Below are positions 25,266-34,914 of a stretch of 64,000 nt of DNA, piece after piece. Each line of letters starts with the position of its first letter. Positions within the stretch are counted from its first letter, which is position 1. The notes under the pieces were generated by a model, which had not been told where the DNA came from, made no database searches, and saw only the letters and a program-made list of their open reading frames with translations. This stretch comes from Cellvibrionales bacterium (lineage in GTDB: Bacteria > Pseudomonadota > Gammaproteobacteria > Pseudomonadales > JAHEIH01), in NCBI GenBank assembly GCA_024639455.1, contig JAHEIH010000008.1, positions 21,726 to 85,725 of the forward strand, in the 5' to 3' direction. The translations under genes and the position numbers were made by a program.

Positions 25266-27566
25266 TTATTTCTTTTTCATCGCCTGTTGTAGCAAGGCGC
25301 CCATAGATCCCATAGTAGACCCAGTTGGCGGGTTTTGTCGCGTCATATTTTGCCTTGCCGCTGGCTTGCTGGGTCGATCGCTGGTCTTCTGGCCAACCTC
25401 GTCGTCCATTCGCATGCTCAGCGCGATACGCTTGCGGGCAACCTCCACCTCGATGACCTTCACTTTGACGATGTCCCCCGCTTTGACGACTTCGCGTGGG
25501 TCTTTAACGAACTTGTTCGACAGCGCAGAGATGTGTACCAAGCCATCTTGGTGAACGCCAATGTCGACAAAGGCGCCAAAATTGGTGACGTTGCTAATCA
25601 CGCCTTCCAGAATCATACCGGGTTCGAGATCTTTGATGGTCTCGACGCCCTCTTTAAAGTCAGCTGTAACAAACTCGGGGCGCGGATCGCGACCGGGTTT
25701 TTCCAGTTCGCTGAGAATATCTTTGATGGTGGGCAGGCCGACCGTCTCGCTAATGAACTGTTGCGGTGTTAACGCGCGAAGAAAGCTCACATCGCCGATG
25801 ATACTATTGAGTTGGCGCCCGCTGCTGTTGGCGATGCGTTCTACCACGGGGTAGGACTCGGGGTGAACCGCCGAGTTGTCGAGTGGGTTGTCCCCTGCCA
25901 CACGCAAGAAGCCCGCCGCCAATTCAAAGGTTTTGTCGCCAAAGCGGGGGACTTTGAGCAGGTCTTTGCGGCTGGCATATGCGCCGTGTTGATCGCGGAA
26001 ATCGACAATGTTGGTCGCGAGGGTATTGTTTAATCCCGATACGCGGCTAAGTAGCGGTATAGAGGCAGTATTAAGGTCGACGCCCACCGCGTTGACACAG
26101 TCTTCCACTACCGCGTCGAGGGTGCGCGCCAGTTGGGTCTGATTGACGTCGTGTTGGTATTGACCCACGCCAATAGACTTGGGATCGATCTTCACCAGTT
26201 CCGCCAAGGGGTCTTGCAGGCGGCGTGCGATCGACACCGCGCCGCGGATGGTCACGTCCAGATCTGGGAATTCGCGGGCGGCGTATTCCGAGGCCGAGTA
26301 AATGGATGCGCCGGCCTCGTTCACCATGACCTTTTTGATGTTCATGTCGGGAATCAGTTTGAGTACTTCACCGACAAAGCGGTCGGTTTCGCGTGAGGCG
26401 GTGCCGTTGCCAATACTGATGAGCGCCACATCGTGCTTCTTGCATAGATTGACCAAAATTTTGGCCGATTCGGCAATTTTGTTCTGCGGGGGGGTGGGAT
26501 AAATGGCGCAGTGGTCGACGACCTTGCCGGTGGCATCGATCACCGCCACTTTGACTCCCGTGCGTAGGCCTGGGTCGAGGCCAATGGTGGCCTTTTGTCC
26601 GGCAGCTGCGGTCAGTAGTAAGTCTTTCAAATTGGCGCCAAATACTTTAATGGCATCGTCCTCGGCGCTGTCGCGTACCTGGCCGAGAAGGTCCGTCTCG
26701 AGGTGGGTCAGCAGTTTGACGCGCCATGTCCAGCGCACCACTTCTCGCAGCCAACGGTCGGCGGGGCGGCCGGCGTCGCGAATATTGTGTTGCTCGGCGA
26801 TGATGATCTCACAGGGATGCACCGCGCTTAGACTGTCCTCTTCATCGGGGAGGCGTAAGGCCAGGCTCAACACACCGGCTTTGCGGCCGCGAAATAGCGC
26901 CAAGGCACGGTGTGATGGCACCGACTTAAGGGGTTCGTTATGTTCAAAGTAATCGCGGAATTTTTCGCCTTGACTCTCTTGACCGGCGATAACCGCGGAG
27001 GTCACTAACGCGTTGTCCCACAGGAATTGACGAAGTTTACCCAGCAGCGAGGCGTCTTCGGCGAACGCTTCCATCAAGATTTGCTTGGCGCCGTCGAGGG
27101 CGTCTTTGCTCGTGGTAATGGCGTGGTCGGGGTTCAGATAGGCCGCGGCAGTATTGTCGGGGTCGAGACTTGGGTCTGCCAGCAGCGCGTCAGCTAAACC
27201 TTGCAGGCCAGCCTCGCGGGCGATCTGCGCTTTGGTTCGGCGCTTGGGTTTGTAGGGTAGGTAGAGATCCTCCAAACGCGTTTTAGTATCGGCGGCGAGG
27301 ATGTCGTTTTTCAGTTCTTGGGTCAGTTTGCCCTGCTCATCGATACTTTTGATGATGGCGCTGCGGCGATCTTCCATATCTCGCAGATACTGCAGTCGCT
27401 CTTCCATAAAACGCATTTGGGTATCATCTAATCCCCCCGTGACCTCTTTGCGGTAGCGCGCGATGAAGGGCACTGTGGCGCCTTCATCGAGCAGGGCTAC
27501 GGCGGCGTTAACTTGGTTGGCGGCGACCTTGAGTTCGTCGGCGATACGTTGATGGATGCTGTTCAT
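25266..27566 (-). CDS. tex: Tex family RNA-binding transcription accessory protein
   Basis: 766 residues, the normal size of Tex. The order is an N-terminal helical domain, a YqgF-like RNase H fold core with [16 protein letters not shown] near residue 330, tandem helix-hairpin-helix segments ([20 protein letters not shown], then [19 protein letters not shown]), and a C-terminal S1 RNA-binding domain ([31 protein letters not shown]) near 650-720. A basic, low-complexity tail closes it. Tex binds nucleic acid and interacts with transcription; it is linked to toxin expression and stress survival in some pathogens. A single gene on this strand. Confidence 0.96.
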   Translation of the reverse strand: MNSIHQRIADELKVAANQVNAAVALLDEGATVPFIARYRKEVTGGLDDTQMRFMEERLQYLRDMEDRRSAIIKSIDEQGKLTQELKNDILAADTKTRLEDLYLPYKPKRRTKAQIAREAGLQGLADALLADPSLDPDNTAAAYLNPDHAITTSKDALDGAKQILMEAFAEDASLLGKLRQFLWDNALVTSAVIAGQESQGEKFRDYFEHNEPLKSVPSHRALALFRGRKAGVLSLALRLPDEEDSLSAVHPCEIIIAEQHNIRDAGRPADRWLREVVRWTWRVKLLTHLETDLLGQVRDSAEDDAIKVFGANLKDLLLTAAAGQKATIGLDPGLRTGVKVAVIDATGKVVDHCAIYPTPPQNKIAESAKILVNLCKKHDVALISIGNGTASRETDRFVGEVLKLIPDMNIKKVMVNEAGASIYSASEYAAREFPDLDVTIRGAVSIARRLQDPLAELVKIDPKSIGVGQYQHDVNQTQLARTLDAVVEDCVNAVGVDLNTASIPLLSRVSGLNNTLATNIVDFRDQHGAYASRKDLLKVPRFGDKTFELAAGFLRVAGDNPLDNSAVHPESYPVVERIANSSGRQLNSIIGDVSFLRALTPQQFISETVGLPTIKDILSELEKPGRDPRPEFVTADFKEGVETIKDLEPGMILEGVISNVTNFGAFVDIGVHQDGLVHISALSNKFVKDPREVVKAGDIVKVKVIEVEVARKRIALSMRMDDEVGQKTSDRPSKPAARQNMTRQNPPTGSTMGSMGALLQQAMKKK

Positions 27567-27654
27567 TACTGGCTGTCTTCTAAAAAAATTTACCGCGAAT
27601 ATACGGCAAACAACCGTCGCTGGGGAGTCTTGTTTTTTGACAGGGGAATTGTTA

Positions 27655-27678
27655 AAGCGCCGACCGGAATCGGCGCTT
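27655..27678 (-). terminator. Hairpin after pckA
   Basis: A perfect 9-bp GC-rich inverted repeat, AAGCGCCGA with TCGGCGCTT around six bases, starts just beyond the pckA stop. On the minus strand it is followed by TTTAAC, a short U-run, so it is a plausible but weak intrinsic terminator or mRNA-stabilising hairpin. Confidence 0.6.
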
Positions 27679-27685
27679 AGAGGCT

Positions 27686-29242
27686 TCAGGCGTGAGGTCC
27701 GGCGGCAATAATGGCGTCAGATACGTCGAATTTCTGCATATTTTTCTGGAACAGGGCCGCCAGTTTAGAGGCCTGCTCGTTGTAGGCGTCGACGCTTTCC
27801 CAACCGTTGCGCGGGTCGACAAAGTGATCTGGCACGCCGGGAATGCTCAGCGGTACATCCAAATTCAACTCGTCGATATGGCTGGTCTCGCCACCGATTA
27901 AAGCGCCGCTTTGTGCCGCGGCCACCACGGCACGCGTCACGGGGATGGGGAAGCGTGAGCCACTGCCACCCGGGGCGCCCGAGCCGCCGGTCCAACCGGT
28001 GTTGACCAAATAGACCACGGCGCCCGATTTTTCGATGCGCTCCATCAAAAGTTCCGCATATTCTCCCGCCGGGCGCGGCATGAAGGGGGCGCCAAAACAG
28101 GTAGAGAAAGTGGGGTGAATACCAGCTTCAGCGCCCATTTCAGTGGAGCCAACGCGAGCGGTATAGCCTGATAAAAAGTGGTAGGCAGCCGCTTGTTTGC
28201 TAAGAATAGATAGCGGTGGTAATACGCCAGACACGTCGCAGGTGAGGAAAATCACCGTGTTGGGTTCTGCGCCGTTGTTCTGTGGTACGCGCTTGTCGAT
28301 GTGCTCCAGCGGGTAGCAACAGCGGCCGTTTTCACTCAGGCTGGTATCGTCGTAGTCAGTGGCTCTGCGGTCGTTAGTAACGACATTTTCCACAATGGCG
28401 CCAAAGCGAATGGCATCGTAGATCACCGGTTCGTTGTCGCGGCTCAGGTTAATGGTTTTGGCGTAACACCCCCCTTCAAAATTGAACACCTGCCCCTCAC
28501 CCCAACCGTGCTCGTCGTCGCCAATTAAGTAGCGCGTAGGATCGGCCGAGAGCGTGGTTTTACCGGTGCCCGACAGACCGAAAAACAGTGTCGTGTCGCC
28601 GTGTTCACCAACATTGGCCGAGCAGTGCATGGGCATCACTTCTTTTTCTGGTAAAAGGAAGTTTTGCACCGAGAACATGGCTTTTTTCATTTCGCCGGCG
28701 TAGCGCATACCGGCTAACAGCACCGTGCGTTGTGCGAAGTTGATCAACACCACCGCGTCGCTATTGGTGCCGTCGCGCTCGGGATCGCACACGAAGTTGG
28801 CGGCGTTAATCACGGTCCATTCGTTTTTCGACTTGGGGTTGAACTTGTCGGGGCGCACAAACATGTTGCGACCAAACAGACTCTGCCAAGCCGTTTCGGT
28901 ATAGACATTGACGGGTAGATAGTTATCGTCACTGGCGCCGACGTGCAGGTGCTGCAGGTAGTGATCTCGGCTTGCTAGATAGGCATCGACACGATCCCAC
29001 AGAGCGTTGAATTTGTCTGATGGAAAGGAGCGGTTAACACTGCCCCAATCGATGGCGTCCTCGGTGGAGGGTTCTTGCACAATAAAGCGGTCGGCGGTTG
29101 AGCGGCCGGTACGCGCGCCAGTTGTGACGACGAGGGCGCCGTTGTCGGCGAGAAAGCCTTCACCGCGTTGTAGGGCGGCTTCGACGAGTTCAGCGGGGCA
29201 CAGATCAGTGTGCACCGTAATGCTGTCCAATTGGTGAGTCAT
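27686..29242 (-). CDS. pckA: Phosphoenolpyruvate carboxykinase (ATP)
   Basis: 518 residues. It converts oxaloacetate and ATP to phosphoenolpyruvate, CO2 and ADP, the first committed step of gluconeogenesis. The ATP-binding P-loop GLSGTGKT is at residues 222-229 and the metal-binding GDDEHGW at 241-247. The early TGARTGRST stretch and the [12 protein letters not shown] and MRYAGEMKK blocks are standard; the lysine of the last binds oxaloacetate and manganese. Its leader carries two perfect hairpins, listed separately. In many gammaproteobacteria pckA lies near hslO, as here. Confidence 0.97.
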   Translation of the reverse strand: MTHQLDSITVHTDLCPAELVEAALQRGEGFLADNGALVVTTGARTGRSTADRFIVQEPSTEDAIDWGSVNRSFPSDKFNALWDRVDAYLASRDHYLQHLHVGASDDNYLPVNVYTETAWQSLFGRNMFVRPDKFNPKSKNEWTVINAANFVCDPERDGTNSDAVVLINFAQRTVLLAGMRYAGEMKKAMFSVQNFLLPEKEVMPMHCSANVGEHGDTTLFFGLSGTGKTTLSADPTRYLIGDDEHGWGEGQVFNFEGGCYAKTINLSRDNEPVIYDAIRFGAIVENVVTNDRRATDYDDTSLSENGRCCYPLEHIDKRVPQNNGAEPNTVIFLTCDVSGVLPPLSILSKQAAAYHFLSGYTARVGSTEMGAEAGIHPTFSTCFGAPFMPRPAGEYAELLMERIEKSGAVVYLVNTGWTGGSGAPGGSGSRFPIPVTRAVVAAAQSGALIGGETSHIDELNLDVPLSIPGVPDHFVDPRNGWESVDAYNEQASKLAALFQKNMQKFDVSDAIIAAGPHA

Positions 29243-29284
29243 TGTTGTTTCCTATTCCGTGACGTCTTGGTAAGACGAATATCG

Positions 29285-29322
29285 GCCCCTTAAGGGGCTC
29301 TAATAGCATCTCCTTAGAGATG
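29285..29322 (-). promoter_or_regulatory. Twin hairpins in the pckA leader
   Basis: GCCCCTTAAGGGGC (29285-29298) is an exact palindrome. CATCTC/GAGATG around CTTA (29307-29322) is a second perfect hairpin. Both lie 43-80 bp before the pckA start on the minus strand. They could be the terminator of hslO transcription from upstream, or a leader structure controlling pckA. No U-run follows either on the minus strand. Confidence 0.4.
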
Positions 29323-29402
29323 TTGCGGTCTAGTATGGCAACAAATCAACGCTTTGCTAAGTCGTATTTGGCAATGCCCCGTATTCAAATGAATGATGAC
29401 GG

Positions 29403-30278
29403 CTAGTGCAGCGACAGGTCATCCTCGGCAAAGATGTTGGCCACTGCCACACTGTCGAATTGATAGTCGTGGTTACAGAATTCACAAACGATTTGAATGA
29501 CGCCTTCGTCGGCGATGATGCTATCCGCTTCTGCACGGCCTATCGAACGTAGCAATTCGCTGGTGCGTGCTTCGGAGCAGCTGCAACCAAAGCGAACCTC
29601 GCGGCTATCGAACAGCCGAACCTTGTCTTCGTGATACAGGCGGTACAGCAATTCTTGGTGTTCGAGATCCAACAGTTCGTCGTTGGTGAGGGTTTGCGCC
29701 AAGTGGCTAAAGTGCTCCCATTGTTGCTCGCGCCGTTCGGGATTGACCTCTTTACTCGGGGGCAGCTCTTGCAGCATGAACCCGCCACAACGCTGGCCGT
29801 CGGCCGTCAACCAAAACAGGCTGTTGAGTTGCTCAGATTGAAGGAAGTAGTCGGCCAAACACTCCGCTAAACTGGCGCCACTGAGCGGGACAATGCCCTG
29901 ATAACGCTTGCCTTTGAGCGGGTCGATGGTGATGGCAAGGGTACCGCCTGCCAGCAGTTCGCGGAAGTGTTCGCTGGTCGCGTTTTCAGCGTCGCGAGCG
30001 ATGGCGCGAATGCGCAGATCATTGGTGCACTCGGCCATGATGGTTGGAATTTGGCCGTCGCTGCGAGCCTGCAGGATCACGCTGCCGGCAAACTTAATGG
30101 TGGTGCTCAGCAGCACCGCGGCGGCAACAAACTCGCCCAGCAGTTTGCTCACGCCGATCGGGTAGTTATGCTTGATGACGGCGGTTTGGTAGCTTTCCAT
30201 GAGGGTCACGACATCACCACGGATATCGGTCTCGTCAAACATAAAACGCAGTATTTGGTCTTGGCTGGCCATGGTCAT
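29403..30278 (-). CDS. hslO: Hsp33 redox-regulated chaperone
   Basis: A 291-residue cytosolic holdase, switched on by oxidation and unfolding. The C-terminal zinc switch has all four cysteines as CxC (C232, C234) and CxxC (C265, C268). The N-terminal core includes VAAAVLLSTTIKF, and the linker is rich in charged residues. An in-frame ATG two codons later is an equally good start. It is the last gene of a yrfG-hslR-hslO operon with 3-bp and overlapping junctions. Confidence 0.96.
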   Translation of the reverse strand: MTMASQDQILRFMFDETDIRGDVVTLMESYQTAVIKHNYPIGVSKLLGEFVAAAVLLSTTIKFAGSVILQARSDGQIPTIMAECTNDLRIRAIARDAENATSEHFRELLAGGTLAITIDPLKGKRYQGIVPLSGASLAECLADYFLQSEQLNSLFWLTADGQRCGGFMLQELPPSKEVNPERREQQWEHFSHLAQTLTNDELLDLEHQELLYRLYHEDKVRLFDSREVRFGCSCSEARTSELLRSIGRAEADSIIADEGVIQIVCEFCNHDYQFDSVAVANIFAEDDLSLH

Positions 30279-30281
30279 TCT

Positions 30282-30674
30282 CTATTCGAAATCGTTGGTT
30301 TGTTTAAAACGGTGAATTTGGCGGCGGTCTTTTTTACTGGGGCGCGACGGCGGCGCTGCCATGCCGGCGCTAGTCAATTTGCGTTGCAGGGCAGTGTGTT
30401 GGCGCGCAGCAATGCTCTCTTCGGTCTCGCCATACAGCCGTTGAGCTTCAGGTGCACCGCGGCGCTGGTCCGACAGTGCGAGCACTTTAACGATTTTTTC
30501 GTCCCAGCCCTGGCGAATGGTCAGTACCGCACCAATTTGCACCTCTTTACTGACCTTGCAGCTGGCGCCGTCGTAGCGCACCTTGCCCCCTTCGATGGCC
30601 GCTTTAGCGAGGCTGCGGGTCTTGAAAAAACGTGCTGCCCACAGCCACTTGTCGAGCCTCACCTTGTCGCTCAT
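30282..30674 (-). CDS. hslR: Hsp15, ribosome-associated heat shock protein
   Basis: A 130-residue S4-domain protein. The S4 RNA-binding fold occupies about residues 5-65, opening with VRLDKWLWAARFFKTRSLA, and the tail is very basic. Hsp15 binds free 50S subunits that carry a peptidyl-tRNA after abortive translation and helps recycle them. It overlaps yrfG upstream by 4 bp and hslO follows 3 bp later, the order known from E. coli. Confidence 0.94.
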   Translation of the reverse strand: MSDKVRLDKWLWAARFFKTRSLAKAAIEGGKVRYDGASCKVSKEVQIGAVLTIRQGWDEKIVKVLALSDQRRGAPEAQRLYGETEESIAARQHTALQRKLTSAGMAAPPSRPSKKDRRQIHRFKQTNDFE

Positions 30675-31333
30675 AGCGTGGTTCCAGGTAGGATTTCATC
30701 GAAGTGATGGATGCCGCGAAAAAGAGTGTCAGAGCGTACATCTTTGTGGCTGTCGGGTTGCAATAAGGTCAACAAGTGGGCGATGCCAGCCTGCTTGGCA
30801 GAGGTCAATACCGATTCGGTATCGTCGATTAAAAGGCTGCGTGCGGGATCAAACGGATGCAGGGCGCGCATGCGGTGCCAAAATTCGGGGTCTTCCTTGG
30901 GCAAACCGAGGTCGTGCGACACAATGACGCGGTCGAACCAGCGGTCGATACCGGTGTGTTCGACTTTGATAGCGAGCGTTTTGTTGTGGGCGTTGGTGAC
31001 CAGATAGAGCGTCTTGCCGTGTTCGCGCAGACCAGTGAGAAATTCCACCACAAAGGGGCGGATCTCGATCATATGAGCAATTTCACGTTTCAGAGTAGGG
31101 ATGTCGATACCCAGTTTGTCGGTCCAGTAATCCAGACTGTACCAGGCCAGCGTGCCGCGATTGGATTGCATGATGGGTTCTAGCTCGGCCCACGCTTCCC
31201 AGCGTTTGATACGCTTAAATTTGGCGTAGTGTTTGGGCAGGTAGCTCATCCAGAAAAAATTGTCGTAGTGCAGGTCCAGCAGGGTCCCGTCCATGTCGAG
31301 CAATACCGTATCGATGTCGTCCCAGTTAATCAT
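30671..31333 (-). CDS. yrfG: HAD-superfamily GMP/IMP nucleotidase, YrfG-like
   Basis: 220 residues. HAD motif I is DMDGTLLDLHYDNFFW with the nucleophile and acid aspartates, motif II is in LVTNAHNK, and motif III/IV includes GLPKEDPEFW and LLIDDTESVL. The tail DVRSDTLFRGIHHFDEI is typical of YrfG, which dephosphorylates GMP and IMP. I use the internal ATG (INWDDI), preceded by GGA, instead of a GTG three codons earlier. It is the first gene of the hslR-hslO operon and diverges from cysQ. Confidence 0.9.
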   Translation of the reverse strand: MINWDDIDTVLLDMDGTLLDLHYDNFFWMSYLPKHYAKFKRIKRWEAWAELEPIMQSNRGTLAWYSLDYWTDKLGIDIPTLKREIAHMIEIRPFVVEFLTGLREHGKTLYLVTNAHNKTLAIKVEHTGIDRWFDRVIVSHDLGLPKEDPEFWHRMRALHPFDPARSLLIDDTESVLTSAKQAGIAHLLTLLQPDSHKDVRSDTLFRGIHHFDEILPGTTL

Positions 31334-31447
31334 AGTTTCCACGCTTATATGAAGGGCGACATCATACCATATCGCCTGTAATGTGACTTAGGTCATGCGC
31401 CCCTGAGGTCAAAAATCTCACTGCCCTGGCCGATAAGGGTTACAATA

Positions 31448-32302
31448 GTGTCATTCAAACCAACGGGGATTATTTTGCCGAACAGCAGTTTCACCATCCC
31501 GGCCGACTGGTCGGATCAGTTATACGCCGTATGTCGCGCAGCGGGTGATGTTGTGCTGCGTTACTATCGGCAAGCGGAGGGATTAGAAATATCTCGCAAG
31601 CAAGACAGCTCACCGTTGACCGCGGCAGATCTTGCCTCGAACGAGGCGATTCTCCATGCCCTCGGCGGATTAGAACCACGCCTGCCGATCGTGTCTGAAG
31701 AAAGTGATCCGCGCCAGTTTCTATTACCTGACGCGGCGCGTTACTGGTTGATCGACCCACTGGATGGCACCCGCGAATTTATCGAGCGGACTGGAGAGTT
31801 CACCATCAATATTGCGTTGATCGAGGGTGATCGCAGCATATTAGGCGCTATTTACACGCCTTTGAGTGGAGAATTTTATATTGGTGGGCGCGGTTTGACC
31901 CCGCTAGTCATACGCGATGGCGAGTCACGGCCCTTAGCTTGTCGGCCCTTGAGTGACGATATCGTCGCCGCCGTCAGCCGTCGTCGCGCCACACTGGCCA
32001 ATAATTTTTTGGCCAGTGCCTCGCTTGTCGCTGAGTATGGTGTATCGACAGTCACTCTGGGAAGCGCGCTGAAATTTACCCACGTGGCCGAGGGGCGCGC
32101 CGATATCTATCCTTGTTTGGGCCCCACCGGAGAGTGGGATAGCGCTGCTGGTCAAGCCATCGTAGAAGCCGCTGGAGGCGCGGTGGTGGACCTGCAAGGA
32201 CAGTCACTGCGTTACGGTCGCAGCGCCGACCGCATCAACCCTAGCTTTGTGGTGTTAGGTGATGCCGGTGCATGGCGTCGCGCCGGTGACGTTGGCGCCT
32301 AG
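31448..32302 (+). CDS. cysQ: 3'(2'),5'-bisphosphate nucleotidase CysQ
   Basis: 284 residues of the lithium-sensitive, magnesium-dependent phosphatase family. It removes the 3'-phosphate from PAP, a by-product of sulfate assimilation that inhibits Orn and other enzymes. The metal-binding VSEES and DPLDGTREFI motifs and the C-terminal GPTGEWDSAAGQAIVEAAGG are all present. The start is uncertain: GTG at 31448 (AAGGG upstream) or TTG at 31475 (GGGG upstream), since the alignable part begins only near IPADWSDQ. Divergent from yrfG. Orn, the enzyme PAP inhibits, is also encoded in this window. Confidence 0.92.
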   Translation: MSFKPTGIILPNSSFTIPADWSDQLYAVCRAAGDVVLRYYRQAEGLEISRKQDSSPLTAADLASNEAILHALGGLEPRLPIVSEESDPRQFLLPDAARYWLIDPLDGTREFIERTGEFTINIALIEGDRSILGAIYTPLSGEFYIGGRGLTPLVIRDGESRPLACRPLSDDIVAAVSRRRATLANNFLASASLVAEYGVSTVTLGSALKFTHVAEGRADIYPCLGPTGEWDSAAGQAIVEAAGGAVVDLQGQSLRYGRSADRINPSFVVLGDAGAWRRAGDVGA

Positions 32303-33543
32303 GGGTGTGCTTTTAAAATACCCTGCAAGTGTTGTTCGACGATGTCGTCGTAGGGGGGTAGTAGGCCGCTGCAGCTCAAGGCCGCGCGGGTGCGTTCGGC
32401 GGGTTTCGCTTCAGCCAGTGCACTTGAAAGCGACCACGCCTCAACAAAACGTTCACTCACACTAATGCTATTCCCCTCGGCCATGCTGGCCAAGTAATGG
32501 GCTTGTTGCTTGGCCAAGGCGGGCATCTGCGCGACTAGGGTGGGTTGGCGGCGTTGGGTCGAAAGCGCTGGGGGAATCATTTCGCCAATACCAATGGCAA
32601 TCGCAAATTCCACTTTGCCCTCTCGCAGACGCTCTTGGCTTACCCGTTGCTGCAGCCGTAGCAATAAACTGGCGGCTACCAAGGTGTCGGTGGCGCTGGC
32701 GGCATCGAATTCCTGCGGTGCTAAGGTAATATCGAAGCCTCCCGCGGCCGGCTCCCACGCCAGTAGTAAACGCTCAGCAACGTCGCTAACGGTGTGCTCC
32801 AGTTGACGGGCAATTTGTTCCAGCAGGGCGCGGTCTAGTTGACGGTTGAGTAGGCTCCAGTCGTTTACCCGGACGGCAATCACCGTATGGCCTGTCAGTT
32901 GTTCCTGCTCCAACTCGGGTTCGGCTTCGCCAAATAACTGCAGCAGTAATTCGCCCACAGCGTCCTGGTGAGGGTAGTCGGGGGCGGGCTGTTCTTCATT
33001 TAGACGTTGCACGATGTCGCGTAACCAGCGGCTGGCGCCACTGGCTAAAAGACGCAGTGCCAGATAGCAGAGCAGCGAACTGGCGAATAAAAGCGCGGCT
33101 TGAATGAGCCATTGGTTGCGCTGTAGCGCGTCCTGGGGGCGTTGATCTAGCACTACTTCGGCGTAGCCAATCACACTGTCTTCGGCGGCAATCTCGCTTC
33201 TGAACGGAGCGCTTTCCGCACTGAAGGGCAGGTCTTTGTCGGCGGCAACGATGACTTGGCCATCCAGCGCGACAATGGCTGCCCTGCTCAACAAGGGGGA
33301 CTCAATCGTTTCTTGAAGGATGGCGGTGAGGGATAAGGCGTCACCATTGAAGGTGTCGTAGCGTGCCTGACTGGCGAGTTGGCGGCTGATTTGACCGCCC
33401 AATTGAGCGTTGACGTCGGCCGTCAGCGAGGCATTTTGCTGGTACTGCAGAGCGGCGAACACGATACCCAGCACGACGAATACTGTCGTGCCGAGGGCGG
33501 CGAGTCGCTCTTCGAGCGGCAGTTTGGCAAATATGGTCGTCAT
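32299..33543 (-). CDS. Membrane protein divergent from serB, SMP/YtjB-like
   Basis: 414 residues. A transmembrane helix lies near 18-34, a periplasmic region about 35-150 with TAILQETIESPLLSRAAIVALDGQVI, a second helix near 155-175, then a cytoplasmic part of about 240 residues with alternating leucine-rich and glutamate-rich helices. The topology and place next to serB match E. coli Smp (YtjB), a membrane protein of unknown role, and the longer Pseudomonas versions. The cytoplasmic part has weak likeness to a degenerate nucleotide-cyclase-type fold (LLFDITL-like beta strands), but no active-site motif. It overlaps cysQ by 4 bp, convergent. Confidence 0.62.
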   Translation of the reverse strand: MTTIFAKLPLEERLAALGTTVFVVLGIVFAALQYQQNASLTADVNAQLGGQISRQLASQARYDTFNGDALSLTAILQETIESPLLSRAAIVALDGQVIVAADKDLPFSAESAPFRSEIAAEDSVIGYAEVVLDQRPQDALQRNQWLIQAALLFASSLLCYLALRLLASGASRWLRDIVQRLNEEQPAPDYPHQDAVGELLLQLFGEAEPELEQEQLTGHTVIAVRVNDWSLLNRQLDRALLEQIARQLEHTVSDVAERLLLAWEPAAGGFDITLAPQEFDAASATDTLVAASLLLRLQQRVSQERLREGKVEFAIAIGIGEMIPPALSTQRRQPTLVAQMPALAKQQAHYLASMAEGNSISVSERFVEAWSLSSALAEAKPAERTRAALSCSGLLPPYDDIVEQHLQGILKAHP

Positions 33544-33672
33544 TGAATCCCCACCTATGGTGCAAGCATTATAACGTTAACGTTGTGCCCCGCGGCAAGG
33601 AATTTACGCGCTCATAGTGCAGCCTGTTCGGCCAGCGGGTAGAATAGTGTTTTTTTGCAGAAACAATATGTC

Positions 33673-34914
33673 ATGCGCGAAATTCTCTTGATCAATATTT
33701 CGGGACTTGATCAGCCCGGTATCACTAGCACGATTACCGCCATCCTTGCCGAGCAGGGCGTCAATATCCTCGATATTGGTCAGGCGGTGATCCACGATTC
33801 ACTGTCGCTTGGTATGCTGGTCGAAGTGCCCGACGCCGCCGAGACGTCGGTGATCATCAAGGAAATTTTGTTCCGTACCCACGAGTTGGGTCTGCGTGTG
33901 AAGTTCGAGCCTATCAGCGAAGAGCGCTACCAGCATTGGGTCGAAGCGCAGGGCAAACCGCGCCATATCATTTCACTTCTGGCGCGTAAGATTACCGCCG
34001 AGCACCTGTCGCGCCTGACCACGGTGATCGCCGAGTCGGGTCTCAATATCGATAAAATTACCCGTTTGTCAGGGCGTATTCCGCTCGACCACGCGCCGGA
34101 AAACGCCAAGGCGTGTGCCGAATTTTCAGCGCGTGGCGATATCGAAGATATGGCCGCCGTGCGCGCGCGCTTTTTGGAGTTGGCCAGTGAACTGGATGTC
34201 GATATTGCCTATCAAGACGACACCATCTACCGCCGTAACCGTCGCCTGGTGTGCTTCGACATGGATTCGACCCTGATCGAGGCGGAAGTGATCGATGAGT
34301 TGGCCAAAGCGGCTGGCGTGGGCGAAAAAGTGAGCGAGATCACCGAGCGTGCCATGGCAGGTGAATTGGATTTCGATGCCAGCTTTGCCGAGCGCTTGTC
34401 GCTACTGGAAGGTCTCGACGAGAGCGTGTTACAGGATATCGCCGCTAAACTGCCCATTACCGAAGGCGCTGAGCGTCTGATTGGTACCCTTAACCACCTG
34501 GGTTATAAAACCGCCATTTTGTCAGGTGGCTTTAACTACTTTGGTCAGTACCTCAAGGCCAAGCTTGGCATCGACTACGTCTACGCCAATGAGTTGGAAA
34601 TCGTTGACGGCAAGGTCACTGGACGCGTCTCCGGTACCATCGTCAACGGTGAGCGCAAAGCCGAGCTGCTGCGTGAGTTGGCGGCGCGTGAAAATATCAA
34701 TCTAGAGCAAGTGATCGCCGTGGGTGACGGTGCCAACGACCTGCCGATGCTGAGCATCGCGGGGCTGGGTATCGCCTTCCGGGCTAAACCCTTGGTCAAA
34801 CGTCGCGCCGGTCACGCCATTTCTACCCTCGGTTTAGACGGTATTCTGTATCTGATGGGGGTGAGCGATCGCGATCAGGATCAAACCGACGCCTTGGTCA
34901 AACGCGCCGTTTAA
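33673..34914 (+). CDS. serB: Phosphoserine phosphatase with N-terminal ACT domains
   Basis: 413 residues. It removes phosphate from O-phosphoserine, the last step of serine synthesis. The first 180 residues hold two ACT-type regulatory domains, beginning EILLINISGLDQPGITSTI. The HAD phosphatase follows: motif I DMDSTLIEAEVIDELA, the cap region, motif II ILSGGFNYFG, motif III lysine region and motif IV VGDGANDLPML. This is longer than E. coli SerB and like the Pseudomonas form. ATG at 33673 is used; an upstream TTG exists. It overlaps the end of the FimX-like gene by 4 bp, convergent. Confidence 0.95.
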   Translation: MREILLINISGLDQPGITSTITAILAEQGVNILDIGQAVIHDSLSLGMLVEVPDAAETSVIIKEILFRTHELGLRVKFEPISEERYQHWVEAQGKPRHIISLLARKITAEHLSRLTTVIAESGLNIDKITRLSGRIPLDHAPENAKACAEFSARGDIEDMAAVRARFLELASELDVDIAYQDDTIYRRNRRLVCFDMDSTLIEAEVIDELAKAAGVGEKVSEITERAMAGELDFDASFAERLSLLEGLDESVLQDIAAKLPITEGAERLIGTLNHLGYKTAILSGGFNYFGQYLKAKLGIDYVYANELEIVDGKVTGRVSGTIVNGERKAELLRELAARENINLEQVIAVGDGANDLPMLSIAGLGIAFRAKPLVKRRAGHAISTLGLDGILYLMGVSDRDQDQTDALVKRAV

